Shown here piece after piece: positions 8,965 to 19,816 of a stretch of DNA of 35,337 bases. The position numbers were made by a program, and so were the translations under genes. The DNA comes from Parcubacteria group bacterium (GTDB lineage Bacteria; Patescibacteriota; JACQLU01), in contig JACQLU010000066.1 in assembly GCA_016203935.1 (NCBI GenBank), positions 1 to 35,337 of the forward strand, in the 5' to 3' direction. Each line of letters opens with the position of its first letter. Within the stretch, counting starts at the first letter, position 1. The notes beneath the pieces were generated by a model. The model did no database searches. It saw only the letters and a program-made list of their open reading frames with translations, and was not told where the DNA came from.

Positions 8965-9395
8965 GGTATAGCGATTTCGATTGTGCGCCTTCCTTCTCCT
9001 TCATCGTAGAATTGAACCCAGATCGTATGGGAGGGAAGCTGAGCTTTGATCTTTTCCGCCCATTCAATGGCGACGAACGCGCGCGGATCGTGTATGATTT
9101 CGAGTGCACCTATATCCACCATCGCTTGAGGGTTACGGACACGATAGCAATCGAGGTGGAAGAAGAATGATGAGGATTTCCCGGGAATGGGATAGCGTTT
9201 TATGAGCACGAAGGTGGGACTATTGACTGTGCTTTGCACCCCTAACCCTTGAGCGAATCCTTGTACAAAGGTGGTTTTGCCACTCCCCAGTTCTCCGGTA
9301 AGCGCGATCACCGAGCCAGGCCGTAATGTCGCAGCCAATCCTCGCGCCAACGCCTTGGTCTCCTCATCTTTGAATGTACGATACGTATAATTCAT
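8943..9395 (-). CDS. tsaE: tRNA threonylcarbamoyladenosine biosynthesis ATPase TsaE
   Basis: GELGSGKTTFVQGFAQGLG, VNSPTFVLIKRY, HLDCYR, IEWAEKI. Confidence 0.95.
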   Translation of the reverse strand: MNYTYRTFKDEETKALARGLAATLRPGSVIALTGELGSGKTTFVQGFAQGLGVQSTVNSPTFVLIKRYPIPGKSSSFFFHLDCYRVRNPQAMVDIGALEIIHDPRAFVAIEWAEKIKAQLPSHTIWVQFYDEGEGRRTIEIAIPDPNDTN

Positions 9396-9439
9396 GGTTC
9401 TCTCATCTTTAGCCTAGCAGAAATCAGTGGAAGACCATA

Positions 9440-9532
9440 TTCTGCGTAGTTCCGTGTCCTGTTTCGCGTCGGTTCTGCGGCCATGACATTTTGCCGCGAA
9501 TAAACGCGAATATGAACACAAATCTACGCGAA
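9440..9532. repeat. Long hairpin element spanning the annotated start of the DHH-like ORF
   Basis: Left arm ttctgcgtagttccgtgtcctgtttcgcgtcggttctgcgg (9440-9480). Reverse complement of right arm (9494-9532) is ttcgcgtagatttgtgttcatattcgcgtttattcgcgg. Short loop ccatgacattttg. Confidence 0.7.
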
Positions 9533-10849
9533 GAGAATAGTACGGTGGATATAGAACGATTGACACCACGCATCAGGATCGAGTATGGTAAGAAGCTTGG
9601 AAGTCTCTTGCCTTGTTATCCCGCGCCTATGGACCTTGCCGTGGCTAAACAGATCAAAGATCTCATCGAAAAACGTACTACCATCCTCATCCTGACAGCG
9701 ACCGGTCAAGGCGCTCTCTATCGCCACTACGCCGACGGCATTGGCGCGGGGATCGCCCTCTCCCACGCGCTTACCGCATTAGGCAAGCGGGTGACCGTTG
9801 CTATCCCGTATCCGGTTGCTTCGGCGCCCTCCTACTTCGTCCACCAAGATATACTCCAAAGCAGCATTGCCATTGCGAAACAGTTTATCATTCAGCTCGC
9901 CATGGGCGCCACCAAAATTGAAGAATTTAGCTACGCAGTGGAAGAGACTACGCTCAACATCCTCATCACACCGCGTGGGGGAATGTTTCGTAAAGAGGAT
10001 ATCACCGCCAAGGAGGGAGCGTATACGTATGACCTCGTCATCGTGCTGCGTGCCAATACCCTTGAAGAACTGGGGCCGATGTATGATACCAATCCCGAAT
10101 TCTTTTTTGAGACGCCGGTCATCAATATCGATACCCGTACCACCAACGAAAACTTCGGCACCATGAACCTGATTGAACTTACCGCTTCCTCGGTCGCCGA
10201 AGTGAGCACGCAGCTCATTGAGTTTCTCGGGGTTACCCAATTCGATCCTGAAGCCGCCACCATGCTTCTCACCGGCATCGTACTCGCTACCGATAACTTC
10301 CAAAACCGTGCGACGACGCCCCAGTCGCTCGCCATTGCGAGTCAACTCATGACCATGGGTGCTGACCAACAAGCCATTGTGCGTTTCCTCTATCGCGAGA
10401 AACCACTCGCCCTTCTGAAACTCTGGGGACGCATCTTAGCGCGCCTCGAGTACGATACCGCGCGTCGTACCGCATGGTCGCTGCTCGCCTCCGATGACTT
10501 TGAGAAAACCCAGACCACACCGGAAGAGATCGACGAGCTTTTGGACGAACTTCTGGGGAGCACCCCTGAAGCTGATTACGTCATGATTATCTATGAATAC
10601 CTCGGTAAAGTAACGGCGAAATTTCGGGCACTCAATGCTGCAATCCACGAAGCGCTCGCCCGCGACTTAGGCGCAACCAGGACCAACGGAGTTCTCACCT
10701 TGACCGAGACCGGCAAAACTGTCAAGGAGATGCTCACCGAACTCTTGACCCGTCTCGATACGTTCCGCAAAGAGGCTACTACTCCCCACAACCCAACTGA
10801 ACCCACTAGCGATACCCCCGACGAACTTACCATCGAGGAAGAAGTATAG
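9512..10849 (+). CDS. DHH-family (NrnA-like) protein with degenerate catalytic motifs
   Basis: Overall DHH/DHHA1 pattern: ADGIGAGIALSHALTALGKRV, VINIDTRTTNENFGTMNLIELTASSVAEVSTQLIEFLG, ATMLLTGIVLATDNFQN. Catalytic D/H residues mostly replaced. The ORF track starts at TTG 9491; ATG 9512 is an alternative start. Confidence 0.75.
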   Translation: MNTNLREENSTVDIERLTPRIRIEYGKKLGSLLPCYPAPMDLAVAKQIKDLIEKRTTILILTATGQGALYRHYADGIGAGIALSHALTALGKRVTVAIPYPVASAPSYFVHQDILQSSIAIAKQFIIQLAMGATKIEEFSYAVEETTLNILITPRGGMFRKEDITAKEGAYTYDLVIVLRANTLEELGPMYDTNPEFFFETPVINIDTRTTNENFGTMNLIELTASSVAEVSTQLIEFLGVTQFDPEAATMLLTGIVLATDNFQNRATTPQSLAIASQLMTMGADQQAIVRFLYREKPLALLKLWGRILARLEYDTARRTAWSLLASDDFEKTQTTPEEIDELLDELLGSTPEADYVMIIYEYLGKVTAKFRALNAAIHEALARDLGATRTNGVLTLTETGKTVKEMLTELLTRLDTFRKEATTPHNPTEPTSDTPDELTIEEEV

Positions 10850-10907
10850 GCATTGAGAGGTTGGCACTGGACTGATACGATAAGAGCGCTACCCCTCTCG
10901 CCCTCCT

Positions 10908-12587
10908 ATGGATCCTTCCTCCAAAGGGAAACGCATCCCGCCTGACATTCTAAGTAACCGACCTCCACTCGACCCGGTCACGCTCGAGAAGATTAACCGT
11001 GGCTTCGAAGAAGACGAGACGAAACGTGAAGCGAAACGACTAGGACTCCCTTTCATTAACCTCGTAAGTTTCCCGGTCGACCCTTTGGCTGCCACCCGTA
11101 TCACCGAACATGAAAGCCGTACCACCGGGGTGCTTCCCTTCTTCGAAAACGAGGTCTCGATCCGCGTGGGCCTCGTTGATCCGGAGAATCCCAAAGCGCG
11201 TGAGCGTATCGCGGAACTTGAACGAGCCTCGCACAAGACGGTGGAGCGCTTTTTGATTTCACAAAGTAGCTTTCGACGAGGCCTTGATGCGTACCGCATC
11301 GCTTTGACACTTCCCCACGAGCGCGATACCGTCTTCGTCACCGAGGAGGATCTCAAGGAGGCGCTTACCGAGGGGGGAGACTTGCAAGCGCTCGGCGATA
11401 GCTTAGAAACCATGAAGCTCACCAAGACACTCGCGCACATCATTGCGGGAGCCTTGATCGCCCGCGCGAGCGACATTCATCTCGAAACGAAAGCAGAAGA
11501 AAGTATCATTCGTTTTCGCATCGATGGGGTCCTCCGCGAGATACGCACGCTCTCCCTTCACCTTCATACGCAACTCGTCAACCGCATCAAGATTCTCTCC
11601 AACCTCAAACTCAACATCACCCGCGAAGCGCAGGATGGCCACTTTACCATTGCCACGAAAGAACGGCAACTCGAGGTACGTGTCTCTACCCTTCCCACGC
11701 CGTCGGGAGAGAATGTGGCATTGCGGCTCCTTCAGGAGGAAGCGGCGCGCCTCACCCTTTCTGATCTCGGGCTTCGCGAGCACGACTTTAAGCTTCTTTC
11801 CGCAGCGCTCGAAAAACCGATCGGCATGATCTTGTCAACCGGCCCCACCGGCGCCGGCAAGACCACCACCCTCTACGCGGCCTTAAATCGCGTCAATCAA
11901 CCCGGGGTTAAGATTATTACGGTCGAAGATCCCATCGAATATCGCTTGCCGGGAGTGAACCAGACTCAGGTTGATCAGGAAAAACATTACACGTTTGCAA
12001 CCGCACTCCGCTCGATCGTGCGCCAAGACCCCGACGTCCTTCTCGTAGGCGAGATCCGCGATTTAGAGACCGCCGACATCGCGACCAACGCCGCACTCAC
12101 GGGACATCTCGTACTCTCCACGTTACACACCAATACCGCCGCCGGGAGCATTCCTCGTTTTGTTGCGCTCGGTGTGAAAACCTATCTTCTGGAAGGTGCC
12201 TTGAAAACGATTATTGGTCAGCGGCTGGTGCGGAGAATCTGCCCGGCATGCAAAGAAGAATATATAGTGCCCGACGAAGAACAGAAGAAGATTCAGGCGG
12301 TCTTGGCCCGCATCCCTGACCTCGTTCATCACGCAATTCCCAAGAAGCTTACGCGTGGCAAAGGGTGCCACGTGTGCGGCAATACCGGCTATCAAGGACG
12401 CATCGGTATCTTCGAAATTATCGACGTACAGGAAACCATAAGAAAACTTATCGCGAAGCAAGCGTCTGAAGTCGAGATTGAATCCGAAGCCATCAGAGGC
12501 GGCATGTATACGATGGTCGCCGACGGCATTCTCAAGACCTTCGAGGGTGTCACCACGGTCGAAGAAGTCCTCCGGGTGGCGCAGTAG
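10908..12587 (+). CDS. pilB: Type IV pilus / type II secretion assembly ATPase (PilB/GspE family)
   Basis: GPTGAGKTTTLYAALN, VEDPIEYRLPGVNQTQV, GEIRDLETADIATNAALTGHLVLSTLHTN, CPAC...CHVCGNTGYQGRIGIFE zinc motif. Confidence 0.95.
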   Translation: MDPSSKGKRIPPDILSNRPPLDPVTLEKINRGFEEDETKREAKRLGLPFINLVSFPVDPLAATRITEHESRTTGVLPFFENEVSIRVGLVDPENPKARERIAELERASHKTVERFLISQSSFRRGLDAYRIALTLPHERDTVFVTEEDLKEALTEGGDLQALGDSLETMKLTKTLAHIIAGALIARASDIHLETKAEESIIRFRIDGVLREIRTLSLHLHTQLVNRIKILSNLKLNITREAQDGHFTIATKERQLEVRVSTLPTPSGENVALRLLQEEAARLTLSDLGLREHDFKLLSAALEKPIGMILSTGPTGAGKTTTLYAALNRVNQPGVKIITVEDPIEYRLPGVNQTQVDQEKHYTFATALRSIVRQDPDVLLVGEIRDLETADIATNAALTGHLVLSTLHTNTAAGSIPRFVALGVKTYLLEGALKTIIGQRLVRRICPACKEEYIVPDEEQKKIQAVLARIPDLVHHAIPKKLTRGKGCHVCGNTGYQGRIGIFEIIDVQETIRKLIAKQASEVEIESEAIRGGMYTMVADGILKTFEGVTTVEEVLRVAQ

Positions 12588-12603
12588 CAACTCTCGACGC
12601 CGT

Positions 12604-15360
<2,757 letters not shown>

Positions 15361-15369
15361 AGACTTACT

Positions 15370-15499
15370 GATATTCATAGATACTTGGTCCTCCGACCTC
15401 GGTCGGAGTCCCGATACTCGTAGATATTCGTGGTACGTACAATGAGTATCGTCCCGAGTGGAATCGAGGGACAAATATCTATAAGTTTCTATAAGTATC
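15370..15499. repeat. Composite palindromic element, copy B (tsaD / valS junction)
   Basis: Backbone matches copy A: gatattcatagatacttggtc...gatactcgtagatattcgtggtacgtacaatgagtatcg...caaatatctataagtttctataagtatc. Internal palindrome ctccgacctcggtcggag (15391-15408). Confidence 0.85.
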
Positions 15500-16642
15500 A
15501 GCAGCTAATGCCGCACTCGGCTCCACATCCACCGTCATACCGTTACGAACGATTCTCCCCTTTCGATACGCAAAATACCCGGCTATTCCTATCATAGCAG
15601 CATTGTCGGTACAGAGGTCGAGCGAGGGGATGTGGTAGAGGGCACCGGGAAGGCGCTTTGCGAGCGCATCTCCAAGCTTTGTCCGAAGAAGTCTATTCGC
15701 TGCTACACCGCCAGCCAAGAGCACACTCTGGACTCTATGGCTCTCGGCGGCGCGCACGGTCTTCTCGATTAACACTTCCACAATTGCCGCTTGTACCGAG
15801 GCGGCAATATCGGCGCGCCTTCCTTTGTCAATCGCCTGCTCTTTGGCAAGAAAATAGCGAAGCGCGGTTTTAAGACCGGAGAACGAAAAATCAAAGTCGG
15901 GAGAATCCATCATCGGCCGCGGAAAGGTAAATGCTTTGGGATCGCCATTCTCGGCAAGCGCCGCGATCTTGGGACCGGCGGGATAGTCAAGCCCTAAAAG
16001 TTTTCCAATCTTGTCAAACGCTTCACCCGCAGCATCGTCACGCGTCTGTCCAATCAACTCATACTCGCCGAGGGCACGCATGCGCACAAGTTCAGTGTGT
16101 CCTCCTGAAACAATAAGCGCGAGCGCAGGAAATTGAATTGTGCCCGAGCGAGGGGTCGCCTGAGGCGACCGACGAGTCGAGAGGCCAACGAAATTTGCCG
16201 CCACATGGCCCTCTAAGTGATTAACCACAACGAACGGAAGTCTTAACAAAGTGACGAGTGTCTTCGCGGTAGTGAGCCCCACCATGAGCGAGGTCATAAG
16301 CCCGGGCCCGTACGTCGCCGCAATCGCATCAATCTTATCGAGATAGGGTAGGATTTTTTTCCCTGACATTCCGGTCGCCTGAGGCGACTGGGATCCAGAG
16401 TTTCTAAACGCACGCGTAAGCGCCAGCCGAATCACCGGAATAATCCTTTCCACGTGCGCCCGCGCCGCAACTTCAGGAACGACTCCACCGTACCGCTCAT
16501 GGAGCGGGATTTGGGAAGAGACGATGTTGGCAAGAACTCTCGGATATGCACCACCTTCCCGTGGACCCCCGACCACCGCAGCGGCTGTCTCGTCGCAAGA
16601 AGTCTCAATAGCAAGCAATGTAATCCCTTTTTGCCGTTTCAT
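15479..16642 (-). CDS. tsaD: tRNA N6-adenosine threonylcarbamoyltransferase TsaD (start re-assigned to MKRQKGITLLAIETSCDETA)
   Basis: LAIETSCDETAAAVV, ATYGPGLMTSLMVGLTTAKTL, VNHLEGHVAANF, ALALIVSGGHTELV, GEAFDKIGKLLGLDYPAGP, LLAGGVAANRLLR. Confidence 0.96.
   Translation of the reverse strand: MKRQKGITLLAIETSCDETAAAVVGGPREGGAYPRVLANIVSSQIPLHERYGGVVPEVAARAHVERIIPVIRLALTRAFRNSGSQSPQATGMSGKKILPYLDKIDAIAATYGPGLMTSLMVGLTTAKTLVTLLRLPFVVVNHLEGHVAANFVGLSTRRSPQATPRSGTIQFPALALIVSGGHTELVRMRALGEYELIGQTRDDAAGEAFDKIGKLLGLDYPAGPKIAALAENGDPKAFTFPRPMMDSPDFDFSFSGLKTALRYFLAKEQAIDKGRRADIAASVQAAIVEVLIEKTVRAAESHRVQSVLLAGGVAANRLLRTKLGDALAKRLPGALYHIPSLDLCTDNAAMIGIAGYFAYRKGRIVRNGMTVDVEPSAALAADTYRNL
16154..16170 (-). 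repeat. In-frame palindrome in tsaD (encodes RRSPQATP)
   Basis: ggtcgcctgaggcgacc; reverse complement identical to 5938-5954. Confidence 0.85.
16373..16389 (-). repeat. In-frame palindrome in tsaD (encodes SQSPQATG)
   Basis: ggtcgcctgaggcgact, 16/17 identical to 16154-16170. Confidence 0.85.
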
Positions 16643-16727
16643 AAGTTCATATAGTAACACGCAAATGAAGGAAGCGCAAAATAAAAAGGGCACGCAAGCA
16701 CCCTCTGTACAAATCCAGTCTATTCCC

Positions 16728-17222
16728 CTAAAACTCCAGTACCTTTCTCCAGGGAGTCTCCATAAGCCACTCTAGTACGTGCCGCATCGACCCCACCTCG
16801 TTGTATTTAGCCACCACAGCATTATGAATGTCCATTGCTAAGCTCCTCTCTTTAGTTCTAATAGTCATGCCCCAACCATCGGCGTTCCCTTTGCGTGCGA
16901 AGATATCATACGCACTAACCTCTTCCGGTGACGTTGGGGGGTTAGGTCCTGAATGACGATCCTTGCCCGCTTTTGTTGTCACCACGAAATCTGGACCACG
17001 AGTCACAATCTCATCCACATAGGGGTTTATTTCTAAACCCTCGTTGATATTCGTGAGCGTCCCCCAAAAAGAAACAGTTTTTTGAACGCCTTCCTTATTC
17101 TTTTCAGGATTCACTAACTCATCAAGTTTTCCCTTTTCCCTTACATACGTCCAAAGATCATATTGTTCACTCCCCTGCGTTCCCTCGCCCATCTCTCCGC
17201 GAGGCTCACCCTCTTTAGACAT
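16728..17222 (-). CDS. Hypothetical protein (164 aa)
   Basis: ORF preceded by an SD-like aaaggag. Confidence 0.65.
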   Translation of the reverse strand: MSKEGEPRGEMGEGTQGSEQYDLWTYVREKGKLDELVNPEKNKEGVQKTVSFWGTLTNINEGLEINPYVDEIVTRGPDFVVTTKAGKDRHSGPNPPTSPEEVSAYDIFARKGNADGWGMTIRTKERSLAMDIHNAVVAKYNEVGSMRHVLEWLMETPWRKVLEF

Positions 17223-17410
17223 ACGACTCCTTTCCCATCGCTTGACACGATGGAATTACAAGATTCTACTCTAACAACAAATGTATCATTAGGCTACCCG
17301 AACGTCAAAATTATACAAATCAAAATTGAGTCTCTTTTACTTTGGGTTGATTCCCTTTAGAAAGTATGATAAAAAGAAGTGCTCAAAGATGAGCAAGGGG
17401 GGTAAAAACA

Positions 17411-19039
17411 ATGAAAACCACATATCAGTCATTGAGTAACCTTGGTGACAAGGAGTATCGAGCCTTCCTCAAGGGATATGAAAAACTCCCTAAGGGAAAG
17501 AAATGGCCGATCTTCTGCCCAGAGCCAATCGAATCTCGCGAAAAGTGGCTGGTAAGGAGAAATCCGGCAAACCTCTCTCAGGTTGCTTGGGCGTTCCCTT
17601 GCGCTACCGCTCAGGATGTCGATCGAGCGGTGACAAGAGCGATGAAATCACGCCCTGCCCTTTATGGTATGGGATTCGAGGGACGACGCGAAGCTCTTCG
17701 CAAGTTAAAGGCGCTGTTCATTAAGAGGTTCTACACTATTATAGGTGCCATCTGCCTCGAGACTGGTAAAACTTGGCGAGAGGCATTCGGCGAAGGTGCA
17801 GAGTTCCTTCAAGCGCTGGATCAACTACTCGAATTCGACAAGCGAACCACCCACTTCGTCAAGATCCTCAATGACGGTTCCGCCCCGCCCTTCGAGTTGT
17901 CTTATACAGTGCTGCAACCTCTTGGTGGTGTCCTGGTCGTCCTGGCTCCTTTTAACTTTCCGTCCATGCTCCTTGCCTACCATGTGGTGAACAGTCTCTT
18001 CTTGGGTAATCCTACGGTGCTAAAACCTGCGCCCGAGACAGCACTATCTGGCTATCTACTCCATGAGTTGTTGGTCGAGGCAGGATTCCCGCCGGAAGCG
18101 TGTCCCCTCGTGGTAGGGCATGATTCGGTTGTCGGCGAAGCTCTGCTCCACCATCCACTGATTGCCCGTATCATCTTTACCGGCTCTCGCAAAACGGGGC
18201 AGCGAGTGATGGACGTTAATACGCAGCTCATCCGCCGTGGCGTTCCGCGCCTCTTCCCTACACTTGAGATGGGTGGGAAGAATCCGGTCATCATCACTGA
18301 GCATACCGATGTTCGTAAAGCATTACGAATGACAGTCGCGTCTATGCTCGGTGCAACTGCACAAAAGTGTAGTTCCCCTTCGCGAGTGATCCTTGTCGGT
18401 GAAAAAGTAACGAAAGAGGCACAAGATGAACTCGCGATTATTGCGGAAAAGGGACTCCCTCGGAGTGACGGCTCCTATGCGCCAATCATCATTGGTGCTC
18501 CGGAAGCGAAGGACACCTCGCTTGGACCGCTTATCAATGCCACGTCCTTTAAGCGCTACCACAGAGTGCTCGAAGAACTATTGGGTGATTCGTCCCGTGA
18601 ATTCGTCATGTTGGGTACCCTACAAAAAGGTCTTACATTCCTTGAGAACAAATTCTCGGGAACTAAAGGATACTTCGTAAGACCTTGCATAATTTGGGTA
18701 GACCCCAATCACCCACTCAGCTTTATCGAACTCTTCATCCCTCTTCTTTTGGCGCACCAAGCTGTTTCCTTTGAGCAGGCGGTAGCAATAGCTAATGCTC
18801 CTCGCTATGGACTCTCTGCAAGTTTATTCTCAGAGAATAAACAGGAACAGAGGTATTTTCTCGAGAATATTGAGGCGGGTGTCCTCTATATCGAACGACC
18901 AACTACAGGAGCGTGGCCAAAAGACCAAACCTTTAGCGGGTGGAAAGATAGTGGTACTTCCGGAGCCCAAGCCTTTAGTTACGAGTATCTCCTCAACTAT
19001 TCTCGCCCGCAAGTGGTTACCATGAAGCTTCCTCACTGA
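17411..19039 (+). CDS. Aldehyde dehydrogenase family protein, resembling L-glutamate-gamma-semialdehyde (P5C) dehydrogenase
   Basis: CLETGKTWREAFGEGAEFLQ, VLAPFNFPSMLL, GNPTVLKPAPET, FTGSRKTGQRVM, LEMGGKNPVII, TAQKCSSPSRVILV (catalytic Cys). Strong SD aaggggggtaaaaacaatg. Confidence 0.88.
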   Translation: MKTTYQSLSNLGDKEYRAFLKGYEKLPKGKKWPIFCPEPIESREKWLVRRNPANLSQVAWAFPCATAQDVDRAVTRAMKSRPALYGMGFEGRREALRKLKALFIKRFYTIIGAICLETGKTWREAFGEGAEFLQALDQLLEFDKRTTHFVKILNDGSAPPFELSYTVLQPLGGVLVVLAPFNFPSMLLAYHVVNSLFLGNPTVLKPAPETALSGYLLHELLVEAGFPPEACPLVVGHDSVVGEALLHHPLIARIIFTGSRKTGQRVMDVNTQLIRRGVPRLFPTLEMGGKNPVIITEHTDVRKALRMTVASMLGATAQKCSSPSRVILVGEKVTKEAQDELAIIAEKGLPRSDGSYAPIIIGAPEAKDTSLGPLINATSFKRYHRVLEELLGDSSREFVMLGTLQKGLTFLENKFSGTKGYFVRPCIIWVDPNHPLSFIELFIPLLLAHQAVSFEQAVAIANAPRYGLSASLFSENKQEQRYFLENIEAGVLYIERPTTGAWPKDQTFSGWKDSGTSGAQAFSYEYLLNYSRPQVVTMKLPH

Positions 19040-19051
19040 TTTGTGCAGGGA

Positions 19052-19080
19052 GAACCCCTCTTCAGACCGAAGAGGGGTTC
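19052..19080 (+). terminator. Hairpin downstream of ALDH gene
   Basis: gaacccctcttc-agacc-gaagaggggttc, 12-bp perfect stem. Confidence 0.65.
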
Positions 19081-19133
19081 ATAATTGTCAAAATACTTAA
19101 TTTTCGTTACAGTAAGTGCTGCATTCAACCCAC

Positions 19134-19168
19134 GGCCCTGTCGTCTAACGGTTAGGACGGTGCCCTTT
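19134..19168 (+). pseudogene. 5' half of a tRNA-Glu gene (truncated at anticodon loop)
   Basis: ggccctgtcgtctaacggttaggacggtgcccttt aligns without gaps to the 5' half of tRNA-Glu at 19258; no T-arm follows. Confidence 0.75.
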
Positions 19169-19229
19169 TCCGCCTCATGCCAAAGGCAGATCCGCCTTGG
19201 GCGGAAGAGGCGGATCCACCTCCGGCGGA
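19169..19229. repeat. Nested palindromic element interrupting the tRNA-Glu-like 5' half
   Basis: Outer arms tccgcctc (19169-19176)/gaggcgga (19207-19214); inner tccgcc-ttg-ggcgga (19191-19205); adjacent tccacc-tcc-ggcgga (19215-19229). Confidence 0.7.
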
Positions 19230-19257
19230 CAAGGCTCATATCCTTTCCCTCTTCTCT

Positions 19258-19329
19258 GCCCCTATCGTCTAGCGGTCAGGACGGTGCCCTTTCAAGGCGC
19301 AAACACCGGTTCGACTCCGGTTGGGGGTA
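19258..19329 (+). tRNA. tRNA-Glu (anticodon TTC)
   Basis: gcccctatcgtctagcggtcaggacggtgccctttcaaggcgcaaacaccggttcgactccggttgggggta; anticodon stem gtgcc/ggcgc, loop ctttcaa, T-arm accgg-ttcgact-ccggt. CCA not encoded. Confidence 0.9.
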
Positions 19330-19368
19330 AAAGAAAAATCACCTTAAGGAAGGTGGTTTTTCTTTTGA
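19330..19368 (+). terminator. Rho-independent terminator after tRNA-Glu
   Basis: aaagaaaaatcacctt-aagg-aaggtggtttttcttt. Confidence 0.75.
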
Positions 19369-19383
19369 GAAATGGTTACTTTC

Positions 19384-19671
19384 TTACATCCCTTTCTCCT
19401 TTTCCTCTAAAAACTTTTCCAGTTGCTCGGCCACTCTGCGGGCTTCGATCCGATCTACCGAATCGCCGGAACGATTGAGTTCCCTTAGATACCTACGTAA
19501 CTCACTGGGTGTCGCCTCCCCTCCCGTCGAGGTAAGTCCCCTGATGCCTCCGATAACAGATTGAATCTCTTGAGGAGAGAGAATATGGATGCGTTTCAAT
19601 ACATGCTCAAGCGGACCTCCTTTTCGAATATCTCTTCTGGTAATGCTGTGACGCCCAAAACGAATAGCCAT
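19384..19671 (-). CDS. Hypothetical protein (95 aa)
   Basis: ORF with plausible composition; no family recognised. Confidence 0.5.
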   Translation of the reverse strand: MAIRFGRHSITRRDIRKGGPLEHVLKRIHILSPQEIQSVIGGIRGLTSTGGEATPSELRRYLRELNRSGDSVDRIEARRVAEQLEKFLEEKEKGM

Positions 19672-19747
19672 ATCAATACACTAATACACACTAATATTAG
19701 CACCAATAACCACGAAATTGTAGCCATGCTCTTTCCAAAAAGAAAGA

Positions 19748-19793
19748 GGCCAACACAGCCGGGGCATAGCGATATGCGCGCACTGTGCTGGCC
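19748..19793. other. Intergenic hairpin
   Basis: ggccaacacag...ctgtgctggcc (10/11 paired) with inner gcat/atgc. Confidence 0.55.
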
Positions 19794-19816
19794 AAATCAC
19801 GGGTTCACATTCCCTC

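Noticed and set aside
8769-9170. 133-aa plus-strand ORF over the tsaE/polA junction
   Set aside because: Runs through the palindromic element and antisense to tsaE/polA; NGITNIRGSNSGHSDLIRIIRIGYSD is translated repeat.
9779-10372. 197-aa minus-strand ORF opposite the DHH-like gene
   Set aside because: Shadow ORF on the antisense of a well-supported gene; no recognisable domain.
10889-11476. 195-aa minus-strand ORF opposite pilB
   Set aside because: Ser/Arg-rich low-complexity translation typical of antisense frames; pilB is secure on the + strand.
15361-15474. N-terminal extension of ValS in the ORF track
   Set aside because: It is translated repeat sequence; the ValRS-like start is at 15360.
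16728-19329. Integrated genomic island bounded by tRNA-Glu copies
   Set aside because: The two tRNA-Glu copies are only 124 bp apart and no integrase, relaxase or phage gene is present.
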